Shown: positions 41,693 to 55,800 of the stretch, one piece after another | Layout: each line of letters begins with the position of its first letter | Numbering within the stretch: position 1 is the first letter of the stretch | Source: Dirofilaria immitis | Lineage: Eukaryota; Nematoda; Chromadorea; Rhabditida; Onchocercidae | DNA: 64,000 nt | Direction: 5' to 3' | NCBI GenBank assembly: GCA_024305405.1 | Contig: JAKNDB010000075.1 | Coordinates: 1 to 64,000, forward strand | Notes under the pieces: generated by a model | Seen by the model: only the letters and a program-made list of their open reading frames with translations | What the model was told of the DNA's origin: nothing | Database searches by the model: none | Made by a program: the position numbers and the translations under genes

Positions 41693-43157
41693 TATTCCAT
41701 TGATGGTATAATTTCGATGGAACAGATGTTCTCAGATTGGACTAACATTGTTCAAGTAATTTTTCTATTTGAGAAAATATTATTTACCTTTAAAATTTTT
41801 TATATCAACAAATTTATTTTAATTTTTTAATTTCCAATTTTTAAATTAAAAAAAAAGGAAGAAAAGAAACATATAATTATTTAGAAATTATTATATATTA
41901 CTGTACGATTAAGAGAAAAAGAAAAGAGAAAGAAAAAAGAAAAGAAAATAGTTTAATAAAATGATAGAAAAGTTTAATAATAAAAATGTACCGAAATATT
42001 TTCCTACCTTAAAAGAATGCATTCCATTAGTAATATATAGAATAATTTAAAGTTTTCATTTCTTATGATTACTTAAAACTTTAATAAATTTTATTCCTAT
42101 ACATTAAAAGGAGAGATTTATATTATAAAATTATAAATCCATTTTATCATATTATTTTATAAATTGCATTATACAATGATTACTGTAGTTTTATAATTTA
42201 TTTGAGATATAATACTCTCATAAATAGAGAAGTAATGTTTAAAACAATGACAATAATGATAGCAAATAAGAAGAATAAATATGAAAGATTTCATGACGAT
42301 GATAATTTGTGAAAGTATGTCTCATATTTTTATCACTATCATACTTCGTTTTCAAAATATGAGTAAAATTAGTTATATTTTTTATTATTCTTAATTTAAA
42401 ATCTCAATAATAATTTTTTGATCATTATCATTTATCATTGTCATCATTATACTGATCATTGTTTATATACATATTTTAATATTGATTTTTGACTCTTTGC
42501 CATAGCAAATATATAATAATTAATAAATATCGAAAGTTGAAAAATTTTTATGATTTCACTGAACGATAATTCAAATGATTTTCCTGATGATCAAAAAATT
42601 ATGCTTATCTATAGAATAAGTAGTATTGAAATATTGATAATGATAATAATGATAATAATAATTAATTATGCTAAACTTATCGCTTATTACTATATTTCAT
42701 TATAAAATTATATCGCATATAGATGGATGGTATAATAAAAAGAGAAGATAAACAAAGTCAAACGAATGTTGACATTTTTTCAATCATTTTCTCTTTTTTT
42801 TTAATTTTAAATTAAAGCAGAAAATTATATTTATACATATAATGTATATGTATAAATATATATTCATCGTGTATAGATGAAAGAGAAAAAGAAACGAAGA
42901 AAAAAAAATGAAAGAAATTTTGAAATAAATGAAAGATATAAAGGAAAAAGTAAGAAAGAGAAGTTTTATACTATCAATAGTAGCCATATTCTCGAAAATC
43001 TTTATCATATACATGGATGGGATAGATAATATTAGCATTTAACGTTTACACAGCTGCCTTATCAAACAAAAATCTTTTCCGTCCGTCCTGTCCGTTTTGT
43101 TCCGAATTTATCAAACTATCCACTATCTTCTTTTCTTCTATTTATCCTATTTATTTA

Positions 43158-43190
43158 TGGATACGGATATGGATATGAATATGAATATGG

Positions 43191-43214
<24 letters not shown>
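43158..43214 (+). repeat. GGATAT and AT microsatellite
   Basis: ATGGATAT-like hexamers passing into AT dinucleotides. Confidence 0.75.
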
Positions 43215-43221
<7 letters not shown>

Positions 43222-44507
43222 CCTTATATTCTTTCCTCCTCTTTTCTTGCTACTAATATAATCCTTTCGTATTTTTCATTCATTTCAAAATAATTTTGAC
43301 TTAAAAAATTTTTTTGTTTTTTTTTCAACTATAAAATTGAAGTAATATATAAATTTTGAGTGAGAAATATTTGAATTTTATTAAAAGATATACTTCAATA
43401 TTGTTTATAATAATAATAATAATAACTGATTACGATAGTAATCAGTGATAAGCGTTCATTTCAAACAAATCAAATGATATCAATAACCGATTCAGTTATT
43501 TCTATTAATCTCTTTTTAATTCTTAGCAATGAATTATTTACGATCACACTATGCATCGAATGGAAATTTTGATAAAATTAAGTTGCTAAAGTTTTTTTGA
43601 GAAACGAGGAAGGTAGAATGCGGCTAATAACATTTATTATACTTCCATTTTGATTAATAGATTTATTCAGTTCATCAGTATAACTTTATTTAATTTTCGA
43701 TAACTATTCGTTGGTTATCACCGGTGAGAAATAGCATAATAGGTACTAATCGTATCATCGATGGTATCTATCTTATCAGATATCATTTATATCAATGGTG
43801 ATAATATCACTATTTAAATTTTATCTATTCAAATAATCATTTTTGCATAAAATTGTCGACTTAATATTATCGTTAATTAATATATTCAATTAAGAGTTTA
43901 TTGCTTTAAATGAAGCGAGCGGGAAAATTGAACAGATTATGGATTTTATTGAAATTTCAAAATTACGATCTTATCAATAATCCATTTCAAATGAATAACA
44001 CAAAATTTACATGATTTAAATATTTGTAGTTAAATATTTTTTTATTTATAATCACAAAATTAAAACTTATTTATTTGAAGTAATTTTATTTTCCAAGCAT
44101 TAATAGATCATAATACAAATATCGATATATTCAAACTTATTACTATAACAATAAATCTTGAAGATAATTCATTCATATATCGGTAAATATCATTTATATG
44201 TCTAATTTCATTGTCTTAAAAATAATTTTTGAGATGAAATATCAAGATAGGATTAATTTCGAATTCAATGAATTAACTTTGATAATGATAATAACGATAA
44301 TGATAATGATATATAATATATAGATGGAAACTGATATATCAACGATGGCAATTTCTGGAAACTAATTAATGAACTAATTAATTAATCTAATTAAGCTAAC
44401 TGACCGACCGAATGAATAATTTACAAATGGCGAGCTACTCTTCAACAAAAATTTATACAATACAAATGGAAATTTCGTATGTTTTTCCTTTTTTTTGAAT
44501 TAATGAT

Positions 44508-44573
44508 ATGTATATGTATGTGTATGGTGTATATATATGTATGTGTGTGTATGTGTGTGTATGTGTGTGTATT
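44508..44573 (+). repeat. TGTA/TG microsatellite
   Basis: Alternating GTATGTGTGT units. Confidence 0.8.
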
Positions 44574-44825
44574 CAGGATTGTACGCATGATAAACATTCA
44601 TCATTTAAACTTATCATAACTTTAAAGAAATCGAAGTGATTTTTCGAGTTCAAAGATTAAAAAGTTTTAAAATAAAAGAAAAAGGAAATGAACAAATTTA
44701 TTACCAGTGATATATTTAACAATTAACATCAATAATTTTGGGCATTAATTATCGTAATATAACAGAATATTGTTTGACGGATTATATCATATTTATTTTT
44801 ATCATTGAATTTATGGCTAATTTCT

Positions 44826-44935
44826 CGACTTATCCCAGGCTTTTCTGGTTTATTCTAAGCTTTTCTGATTTATCCTAGGCCTTTCTAGTTTGTCCCAAGC
44901 AATTGTCGATTTATTCCACATTTTTTCAGTTTATC
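44826..44935 (+). repeat. Tandem repeat of about 21 bp
   Basis: Four to five diverged copies of a unit like TTTATCCTAGGCTTTTCTGG. Confidence 0.65.
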
Positions 44936-46519
44936 TAAAACATTTTCTTTCATTTTTTCTTCCTCGCAGCAATTGATTAGGATATGAACCGCTTTATTTT
45001 CAGATATCGATTTATCAAAATTTAATTATCGATTAAAAATTTTAACTAGCATTTAAAAATAAAACTGCAGAATTATTTTCAATATTAATTACTTTAAAAT
45101 AAATAGGTAATAATGTTAAAAAAGATTAATGGCAATCATCAAAAAGTTATACTTTAAACTTTTTTCCTTTTCGTTATTTCCGCCTCTTTTGTCTTCCCGA
45201 AAATTCTCAATCTTAAATATAAATTAAAAGAAATAATATAATGCGGTGATGATGATAATGATAATAATAATAATAAATAATAATAATAAGCATGATGATT
45301 ATAGGATGATTATTAAAGGATGAATACAATAAGCATAGTTATGAAGAATGAGGAAGAGATGTGGAAGAAAAAAAAAGCGACAATATATAACTTTATTGTC
45401 AAGATGATAACCATGACACTTTGAAGAAGGGGAAATGAGTGATTGGGATAGAATTGCGCAATATCCGTTAAGCGGTAATGTCACTTTGAAGTTTCATAGT
45501 TAACGCAGAAGGTTTATTGAGTGAGTTAGTTGAAGAAGAATGATAATGCAACAATGCAACAATATAATAATGCAGCATTGGTTGACCTTCATCACCGATA
45601 ACTCTTTTCATAAACATTTAAAAATCAAACAATTTTCCATTTTTGTTTATTACCTATTAAATTCATTCATCTTTCATTTCATTCCTTTTTTTTTTCTTTT
45701 TATTAATCAATCAGATAGTTTCATTGATCAATGGTATATCATACTTCACTTTTTAAAATCAATTATCATCTTATCATCTATCAATTATCCATTTATTGAT
45801 TTATTTACTATCCTTTGTCTCGATATATCTATATCTATCATATCACTTTATTTTTTTTTTCCTTTTGCGAAAAATATTTTTTCCTGATAGATTAGACTAC
45901 AGTATTGAAATTGTGTACTGTAATAAACTGACAATCAAAAATTTGACATATTTTAAAATTGGTAAAGCAATTTTCATAATTAATCATATTAGTTATTTCT
46001 TTTTCATTTTCTTGTTTGTTCTTATATTTTAGTCTTTTCTTAACATCTTTTCTTTTATCATCATTATTCATGCTATTTTGTTGTACCGTTTGTTAGCAAT
46101 TAGATAATTTAATCTAATAAAAATTAAGTACTGAAATTAGGAAATTAGATTTTAGAAATTTTTGTAGTTACATTTAACTATTATAAATAATTATATAGAT
46201 AATGGATGAATATAAAAATAAGCAAATAAACAAAATAAACAAGAAAATAAGCTAATAAATAAATAAATAAATATTATTGTAGTTGTAACAATTAAATTAA
46301 TAAAATTAGTTAATTATTACATTGATTATTAAATTTTGTTTCTTTTGCAATCCTAAATAATAAACGAACTTTAAAATTTTTCATTTGATATTCTTTGATT
46401 TATTGCTTTATTATGATTATTTAAGTTTAACGACATATTGAATATTTTGTCTATTTTATTCATTCTAATTACATAACTGATATTAATTCATTTTCCAATT
46501 CTACATTTAGCTTTCAATT

Positions 46520-46580
46520 CATAATCATATCATTACATAATCATATCATTACATAATCATATCATTACATAATCATATCA
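46520..46580 (+). repeat. 16-bp tandem repeat
   Basis: Three to four copies of TAATCATATCATTACA. Confidence 0.8.
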
Positions 46581-46765
46581 TATCATTATATTTATTATCA
46601 ATTAATAATAAATAACATATTATATAATGCAATAATTTAACAAATAGTCTAAAATATGTCAATAAATATCACATTATTTTTAGCTTATTTTGATTAAAAT
46701 ATTAATTTATAAATATCAAAATATGCAATTATTTCATAATATCATATTTTAGTTTATTATATATA

Positions 46766-46881
46766 TATGTATGTGTGTATGTATGTATGTATGTATATAT
46801 GTATATATGTATGCATGTATGTATGTATGTATGTATGTATGTGTGCATGTATGTATGTATGTATGTATGTATGTATGTATA
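46766..46881 (+). repeat. GTAT microsatellite
   Basis: About 28 units of GTAT with few interruptions. The open frame there (MYVC words) is its translation. Confidence 0.9.
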
Positions 46882-48440
46882 TTATGTTTAGTTTTTGTTT
46901 AATTTATAATTTTTATTATCGGAATTTTGTGAGGATAATTTTGGAAAGAAATAAAATTATTGTTTTGCCGTATTTCATTTTCTTTCTCCCTAAATTAGTA
47001 AATATTTTTATTTACTAATTTAAAATAGATAAGATATCATTTAAAGCAGAATCATATCATATAGATTATTATCAAATGAAATTTATCGTTTCTTATTTTC
47101 ATCCTTCATTCAAACTTAGTATAAACAAAAAAAAAGGAAAAAATATGAATAAAAAAAACAATCAAAGAATGAATAACAATAAATTTTATATTTGTTTAAT
47201 AGCTATTGCCAAAATTTGAATAATACCATTTTTTTGAAATGAAAATAAGGCAAACAGCAGCAATTGCCCTTTTAGATTATGATGATGACCTCTCTTTCTC
47301 AGCTGATTTAAATTCAATTGAATTATATATTCCCTTTCTCTCTCCTTCTTTTTTTTTTTTCAATCGATAATTATTCAAATTTAATGAGCCAATCATCAAC
47401 AATACCATTTTTCTACAACAACTATTATGTATCATCAAGGAGTATCTTTGTACTATCAATATTACTACAATTGATATTTAGGAAAAAAAATTACACTTTT
47501 TTTTTTTTTTGAAAAATTTCTTCCAAAGAAATTCGTTTTAGAAAAGTTTGCGTAAAAATTTTGAAAAATTTAAGAATAATATAGGAATTGGTATTATTTA
47601 ATTAAAATATAATTTCACATTAAATATTCTTATAAAAAAATACGAATAAAATGAAATTAATCGATTTGAATTTAATGAAACAATTCAATTTGTTCAACTT
47701 AGAATTTTGCTTTTCTTTTTTACATTAAAATTAATTCAAATTTCCATTAATAATTACTAATTTCTTCTTTTCTCTCTCTCTCTCTTTCTCTCTCTCTCTC
47801 CTCTCTCTCTCTTTGCTTGCATTTTTAACATAAAAATTATAATAATATTAATTTGAATTTAAAATATTTCAAAATGAATTATTTAATAAATTATAAATAT
47901 TTTTCCCTTAAATTTAATTTCTTAATTAATTCTATTTATAACATAAGAAAAAAACAAAAGAAATAAAATGGAAAAAGAAAAGAGAGAAAAAAAAGATAAA
48001 TAAAAGTTTTTGTTTTTTCTTACATTTTACTATTAATATAAGAATAGAATATATTTTCTTTTTACTCAAAAAAAAAAAAGAAGGCGATGGAAGAAAGAAT
48101 AAATTTGCTTCTTTCCTAAAATCGTTTCATCTTATTTTTGGTACCAAAGAAGATTTTCCTTCTTCTTTCTTTCTATTTTTATTGTTCTTTCATATACAAA
48201 CTAAATCCCTCTTCCAATTCTTTTCATTTTTTTTCCTCTCCGTAAATTATTTCCATTCTTCCATTCTATCATCGTCCTATTCTCGGAGATGAATAAAGTT
48301 TTAGAAAAGGATGGGAAATGATTATTATTGAAAAGATGGATGATATCAGTTAGTAAATATATCTAAATGCTCTAAGAAGAATTCTCACTAACAAAACCTT
48401 CTTCCTTTATTAAATTATCGTTTTTTTTCTCTTTCTTCTT

Positions 48441-48486
<46 letters not shown>

Positions 48487-49080
48487 TTTTTCGTTTTTTT
48501 TTCAAATCTTTTTAATTTTGGGTAAAGTTATAGATATAAATTTTTGGGATCTAAAGAGGAATTAAAAGTTAAGCAAAAAGAAAGATTAATTCAAAAATAT
48601 TTCTTTTTTTTTATAAAATTAAATGAAAATTAAACAATAATAAATGAAATTAAATTAAATTGCCAATAATTTTGTTAAATTTTTTTTAACCAAAGTGATT
48701 TAATTCTGCTAAAAATGATATAACTAAATTTCAAACAAATTTTTTAATTAATAAAATTGAGAAATTCAAATTATAAAAATTTAAAATCGAAATGGAAATG
48801 ATAAAGTACAATTCATTTTGCTTTTTTTTTAATTAATTTGTTGATATCATTTAAATTTAATTAATAATTCAGCATTATGTTATATTTCATTTCTTATTTG
48901 TAATTTCTTTATTTTTTCTCTCCAATTTCCGCGCAATTTGGTTTTTTTCTTCCTTAAATTATTATCATTTTAATTTTTGATAATTTTTAAAATTTAATTA
49001 ATTATATCAATTATCAATTAAATATATATATATGTATATATATATATACATGTATATATTTATATGTATATATAATATGA

Positions 49081-49400
49081 GTAATCGATAAATTAACGAT
49101 TCAAGATGTTGTGACCATTAGCCGTATATCTAATGGTAAGCATTAACGCCTTGTTTTTCGTTATCGTTCTTATTTTCCCTGCTGCTAACCATTGTCCATC
49201 ATCATTGTGGACATTGAGATCATTGCTGGACAGTCCTTCGATAAATGGGTAATAGGATGAGGTATAAGAGAATTGAGTAGCTCGAAGAGAGGTCAATCAT
49301 CATGCTATGGCTATCCATGTAAGGGTTATATTGTCATTGTCCACCTTCCTTCCTAATCCATCTTTCGACCTCACAATTCCCGGCTTTTCCCTCTTTCTTC
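49081..49400 (+). promoter_or_regulatory. Less AT-rich block upstream of hlh-2
   Basis: About 320 bases of mixed sequence without simple repeats stand out from the surrounding desert, 330-650 bases before the hlh-2 start codon. It contains no splice-consistent exon; the minus-strand frame 49296-49093 shows no known domain. It is a candidate proximal promoter by position only. Confidence 0.35.
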
Positions 49401-49729
49401 TCCCTTTCCCTCCCTTTTGCTTTTTTTTCTTTTTTTTTGTTCTTCAAGCTATTCATTAAAAATTAACCTTCAAATATTATCATTATCATCATTATCATCA
49501 TTATCATCATCATCATCATCATCATCATCATTACTTTGCCTGAGAAAATAAATCTCTGTATCCTTCCCTTTGCCCTCTTATTTTCTCTCTCTCCCGCTCT
49601 CTCTCTCTTTCTTTCTTGCTTGCCCTCTTTTATATCCTTTAAATAAAACCTTTTGTTAATTTTTTTTCTTTGAAATATCTATTTATTTCAGTGAATTTGC
49701 TCTCAGTCTTCCTCCTTGCTAATCTCAGT

Positions 49730-49766
49730 ATGACATCAAGTCTTGGCACTGTGGAAAATTTATCAC

Positions 49767-49815
<49 letters not shown>

Positions 49816-52800
49816 GTTATCATTATCATCATCGATTCCATTTCCGTACTATTCGACTAATCAGATGAATTCTACTAATGGTCATAGTAATAATAATTGT
49901 ATCTATACATGTACAGTCCCTCAAATGCCCTACCAACAGCCAGCTTTTCCTCTTAATTCGAATATCTGTCGGAAAAATGTAAGTTTCAATCTTTCTTGCT
50001 ATCTTCCTTTCTCAATATATTTATAAATAAGTAATTAATAACTTAAAATTCAATAATTATTTTAAATTAATTTAATATTTAATTTTAATTACTTATTCTT
50101 TTATGAAACAATATAAATGAAGGAATATTTTGATGGTTTAATTGTATTTATTATTTTTAAAATTTAAAAATATATAAATTAGATAAATATAATGTCATTT
50201 GATTTAAGCCAATAGTTACCATAATAGTAAATAGTATTTACCATAATAGTAAATAGTATTTACCGTAATAGTAAATAGTATAAATGATTTGTTTTGATCA
50301 ATTTTATATACTTTTTGCATTATCTTTTTTTTAAGGGCAGGAATTGATAAGAAAATGGAAAAAAAAATTTTGTACTGTTTGTTTGTTTATTTGTTTATTT
50401 GTTTGATGGATAGGAATCGGTATAGAGGTGAAAGATTGCTTGATTGACATATCTAATATTACATCAGTAACATGACTTATGTAAACTTTATTCGGATAAA
50501 ACATAGACCGTGATGCGTAACTAAAGATCATTATCAGTTGTTGCTATTATTGATTTATTCATGATAATGATAATATGATATGATAGTAATTAATTTTACT
50601 AACAAATTATTTCCATCCGTTTTTCTTTCTTTCTTTTTCAACCATTTTTACTTAATTTAATAACAGCAACTAATATATATGTTTGATTTTGTTGGGATTT
50701 TTTAATTAATCTGTCTGTCGCATTACTGTCGTCTGTCATCCCTTCTGTCCGATACATTTGACCAATTTATTTGCCTGTGCAAACACAAATAATATTATTC
50801 ACTTGGTGTTGACCTTTCATAACAAATTTATTTTATTTATTTATACCAAGCACGTGGATATAATCTGTCTTACAAGTAAATAATTATTTAAAAAGAATAA
50901 TTTATGGCAAATTCATTTGAAATTATTTTTCTTTTTGTAATGAAATGATAATTTTTAATATCAAATCTTAAATTTTATAATGTCTTAATATAAAAAGAAA
51001 GAACGGAAAAACTTTTGAAAAATAAATATTTTGTATAAATAAATATAACTTAATTCATTGATTTTTCATCAAATAAAATAAGAATAAATCAAAATTTGAA
51101 ATTGATAAAATTAGTAATAAATTATAAAATTAAAAATTTGAAAAATTTTTTCATTGAAAGATTTGTAAGAAAAACGATAATATTCTTTTTTTCATTAACT
51201 TTTGTTTTCCGTTTCTTTCTTTCTTTTTTTTTTAAATTAAATTTTGAATAAATAAATTTGAAATGATAAGTGAAAAAATTAGTAAGAATTACTCTTTGTT
51301 TCTAAATTTATAATTAAAAGTTTTCTTTCCAATAGCATACTTACAGCAACATAAATATGTAATTGAAATGAATTATGGAAGGGAAAGAAAAAATAAATAA
51401 ATAAAAATATGACAATAAAAGTGTTCATTGGATACAGTATTTATGCAAGCAACAATTTTCAGTATGTATTTTTCATTATAAAAAAAGATGAATAAGACGG
51501 AGCAATGAATAGATAGAGAAATATATGACGAAGGAAAAGAAAAATAGAACGATCCAAATTGTTATTTTAATTTCTCAAATTTTTATTTTCTTATATTCAA
51601 TTATGCAGTTACAGTATTAATACAGTATAAATCAATAGCTTCTGTTTATATTTGAATAAGAATGAATAGAACTGAGGAAAGAATAGACTTTTTTGCTTTA
51701 AAAGATTGTAGGATAAAATTTATTTGATTGGGCTATTCTATAAATTTTTCTTCCTTTCTTTTTCCTTTTTATCTTCTTTTTTATCCAATTTGATATTTTT
51801 ATCTGTTCGACGACAGTAAGGCCATGTATGAAATAAGCAATCGACAGATGGATTGTATTCAATTTTAGTTATATTATATTTCTTGAAATGGATTAATGTT
51901 TCTTCTTGTTATAGATATATTTTATTGTTATTTATTTACATCAAATATTCATTCATTCATTTCTTATTTAAGTTAAATAGCTGTTAAAGGTTAGGAAAAC
52001 AATAATTTAATGTAATAAAATTATAAAAATTAAGTTTACATTAGACAGTGATTATGATAAATGATAATGATGATGATGATGATGATATGCATCAGAAAGA
52101 TTATTTAATAATAAAAGCAAATATTATCTATAGATTTGATAATTTTAAGTATAAATATCAAATTTTTTCTTTTCGCATTAAGTAAATTACAATAAATAAT
52201 ATTTGAGGATATATGGTACAGACTTCCCGATTTCGAAAAAAAATTAGCAAATTTTTTACGATATAAGTATAAAATAACCGCTAATCCCTTTGTATATTTT
52301 TGCTATTTCAAGCTTATCGAAAAAATTATAATTTCATTAATTTTACTAATTCTATGAAGAAATTTGTTTCTCAATAATTTATAAATAGCAAGAATAAAAA
52401 AACTTTCTTAGATTAAAGCATTCTGCAAATTAATAGGTGTGATAAGGTAAGAGAGAAATGCGCATGAAATATTGTTATATTCAAAATTTATTTATTCCAA
52501 TTTAATTTATAATAAATATAGCAGGTTGAAGTTGAATTTTTTTTTTAGAAAAAATTATACATATGCTTTCATAATAAAAAGAAAAAGTTTGCGAAAATAT
52601 GCTTCTTTTTTTTCGAATGATCAAAAATTTGATAGTATCATTTTATTTCAATTTCAAATATGTATGCAATAATTTCTGAGAATTTCATCATTTATTGTCA
52701 GGAATTTAAATTTATGGCATAAATATAAAATAATCGCAAATTAATTCGCAAATTATTAAATTTAGATTTAAAGAAATGCTATCTTAAGTTTTGCATGTAT

Positions 52801-55800
52801 GCCTTATTTTTAATAATCAAATTTAAATTCTATTAAATTGCAAATTCCATTCGTTTTTATAGCATTTATCATATATAAGATTTAGAATATAAAATTAGAG
52901 CTATTTTTCTTTTCCTGAAGGTCAAAAATTGATGGCGAAATTTTCGTTTTCAAATTTTTTTTTTCAAATGTATGTATAGGTATTTTGAAATTTTAAAATT
53001 AATAACATAAATTTCTCGACTGAAATTTCTCGACCATTATAAATTTCGAGAGGGAGATATAGTAAAGCAGTATTTTGTTAAAGTTCAAATTTCGAATTTT
53101 TATCAAATAAAAAGCTTAACAGTTTTTCAATTAGTTCTTTTCGTCGATGTATAAATATTTAAAAATCTTTCAAATATATTCTTTATGTGAAGAGAATTAA
53201 AGAAAATCAAAACAATATATTTATTAGTAATTGAAATCAATTAAACGAATATACTAGAGTTCATTTCATTTCTTATTTGTGGGAAAATTATAAATTCAAA
53301 GTTGCAAGACAAGTTGAAAATGGTAAATTAAATTAAAAGTTATATGATAAGTTAAATTGAGGATGATAAGATAATTTAAAGGCCATAAATTTAACATGCC
53401 AATATTTTTCAGTATTGTAAGAAAAAAAATGATGGACAAAGGATTAAATAATTGTTGCAAATCATACGATAGAACAATTACATAATGAAAAATCCAAACC
53501 ACTTAATCTATTTACTCTTTTTCTCTTTTAATTAATTAATTAATCATTATGGAACGTTCGATAAGCATTCTTCTTATAGATGGGAATGAATAATTTCAAT
53601 ATCTTTTAAAATGATAATTTTTTTTTTTAATCAAATATTTTCTTTCAATGATAATATAATGGTATACTTCTTTGATAGCATAATAAGTATCAGTATCAGT
53701 ATCAGCTAAGTTAAATAAACAAAAATTTATCTCTAATCATTATCTATTTTAATATTTAATCATTAATTATATTGTTATAATATGTGAAATGCATTCTCAT
53801 AAATATATTTTATTAATATTTTTATGACTTAAATAAATTAATTAAATTATAATTTAAATTTAAGGAACATACATTATGCATTATGGATTTAAGTTTTTAT
53901 GTTCCTGAATTATCTATCCTTTTCTATTTCAATTTTAAAATTTTCTATTCATCTAATTTCATTTATCTACACACGCCCACACACATACATACATACATAT
54001 ACACACATACACACACATACATACATACACATGCTCATACACACCCACATTTACATACACATATAGGGACATGCAGTGCTCAGTTGAGTTCTTCCTTTTG
54101 TTATCGCAGTATTAACAAACTTGCTATTGTAGTAGCCGTGAGGATTACGGTAATTTCAATTTCCGATTATTTTTAAGTTTATGTTTGAAATTATTAAATT
54201 AAATATTAATTTCAAATTTTTTCTCCAACGCTATATATAATTGGATATGTTGAAAAGCCTAAATTTACACTTATAAATATATTTAATTTTTTTTTAATGA
54301 AAATTAAAAATTTATATTGTTGAAATTTAACAGACGTGAAGTGAAATAACTTTGCATATATATTGTGTAATGTTGAAATAGTTGAAACGTTTAATTTATT
54401 GACGTTTTATCTCATATCTCATTATACGTTACGTCTGATGTGTTATCTCATATCTCATTATACGTTACGTCTGATGTGTTAACTCATATCTCATTATACG
54501 TTACGTCATTTCCTTTTTCTATCATATAAACATACCTGTGGAAAATGCTGATTATTAATTAAACTATTTAAAAAAAACCTATTTCACGTATCATTTGAAT
54601 ATATGGCTGATATCATTGATATGATAGACAGTCTTTATTGTTTAAACTATTTTATTATCAAATAATTGAAATGCTAAAATTAGGTACTGCATTCATATAT
54701 GTTTTTTATATTTGTAAGTAATAAGCTCTCCCCATCATTATCATCAGCATGATATCATCAACATCATCATCATCATCATTACACCTCAATTTTATGTTAC
54801 GGTATTACAATTTTTTCTCGCAATCTCAGTTTTGTTATTAATAAATTTTCATAAAATTAAATTATGATTTTATCATACAATCATTTGCCTGAAACTGAAG
54901 TTTGCATCATGATTTTATCATACAAACTTACTAATAAATTATATCATATATCATATTTTTTAACAATTATCATGATAAAAGCAAAAAAAAATTAATTAAT
55001 TTATTATTTTTGTCTGATCTATGAGAAACACTTTGAAGTGATATAGATTTTTCTTATTTAAAAGTTTTTTACTTTTTCTTCAGTTATTCTCTAGTAGTGA
55101 AATAAAGAAATGTGATATCTTAAAATGAATAATCATGATTAGTTTTAATTTCAGCGACAATCTGGAAAAAATAATTTAGCCGGAATCGGCTCATCAATAA
55201 CTCCATCAACAACAATGTATTCGGATAGTAGTAGTGGTAGCTATAGCAGTTATCCATTAGATAATACTCAAATGATGATTGCACCAGGAAATCATGAAAC
55301 TACAATTCATGATATGAATAACAGTGCAGCAGCAGCTACCGCCTATTGGAATAGTTCAAATTTGCCACAACATAATCCATACACTCATCTTATGTCTGGC
55401 AGGTATTAAACTTTGAATTTTTTTTTCAAAATTTCAGTAATTTTTTACGATCTCATAATCTTAATGAAATCTTTATAAAAGGTGAAAATAAAAAAATTAT
55501 CATGATTATCATCCATTTTAGTTATAATGGAGCTATGCTGCCGATGCATACAGCTACTGATGATGATTATGCACGTTCTTTATCGGTTACTGCTTCTGTC
55601 GCATATCCGGTTCCGGTTTCCGCACCTACAACGCTTGCAAGTGGTGATGTTGTTGAAATTGGCAAGGTAAAATTATGCTATCATAGATTTATGATAGTAT
55701 ATATAATTAATGATTTTGCAAACAATTTTCAACTATTATCAAATTTCAGAAATTTTTTATTTCAAAAGTTCATATCTAAAATGATACTGTAATATCATTT

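Noticed and set aside
46767..47018. MYVC-repeat frame
   Set aside because: Translation of a GTAT microsatellite.
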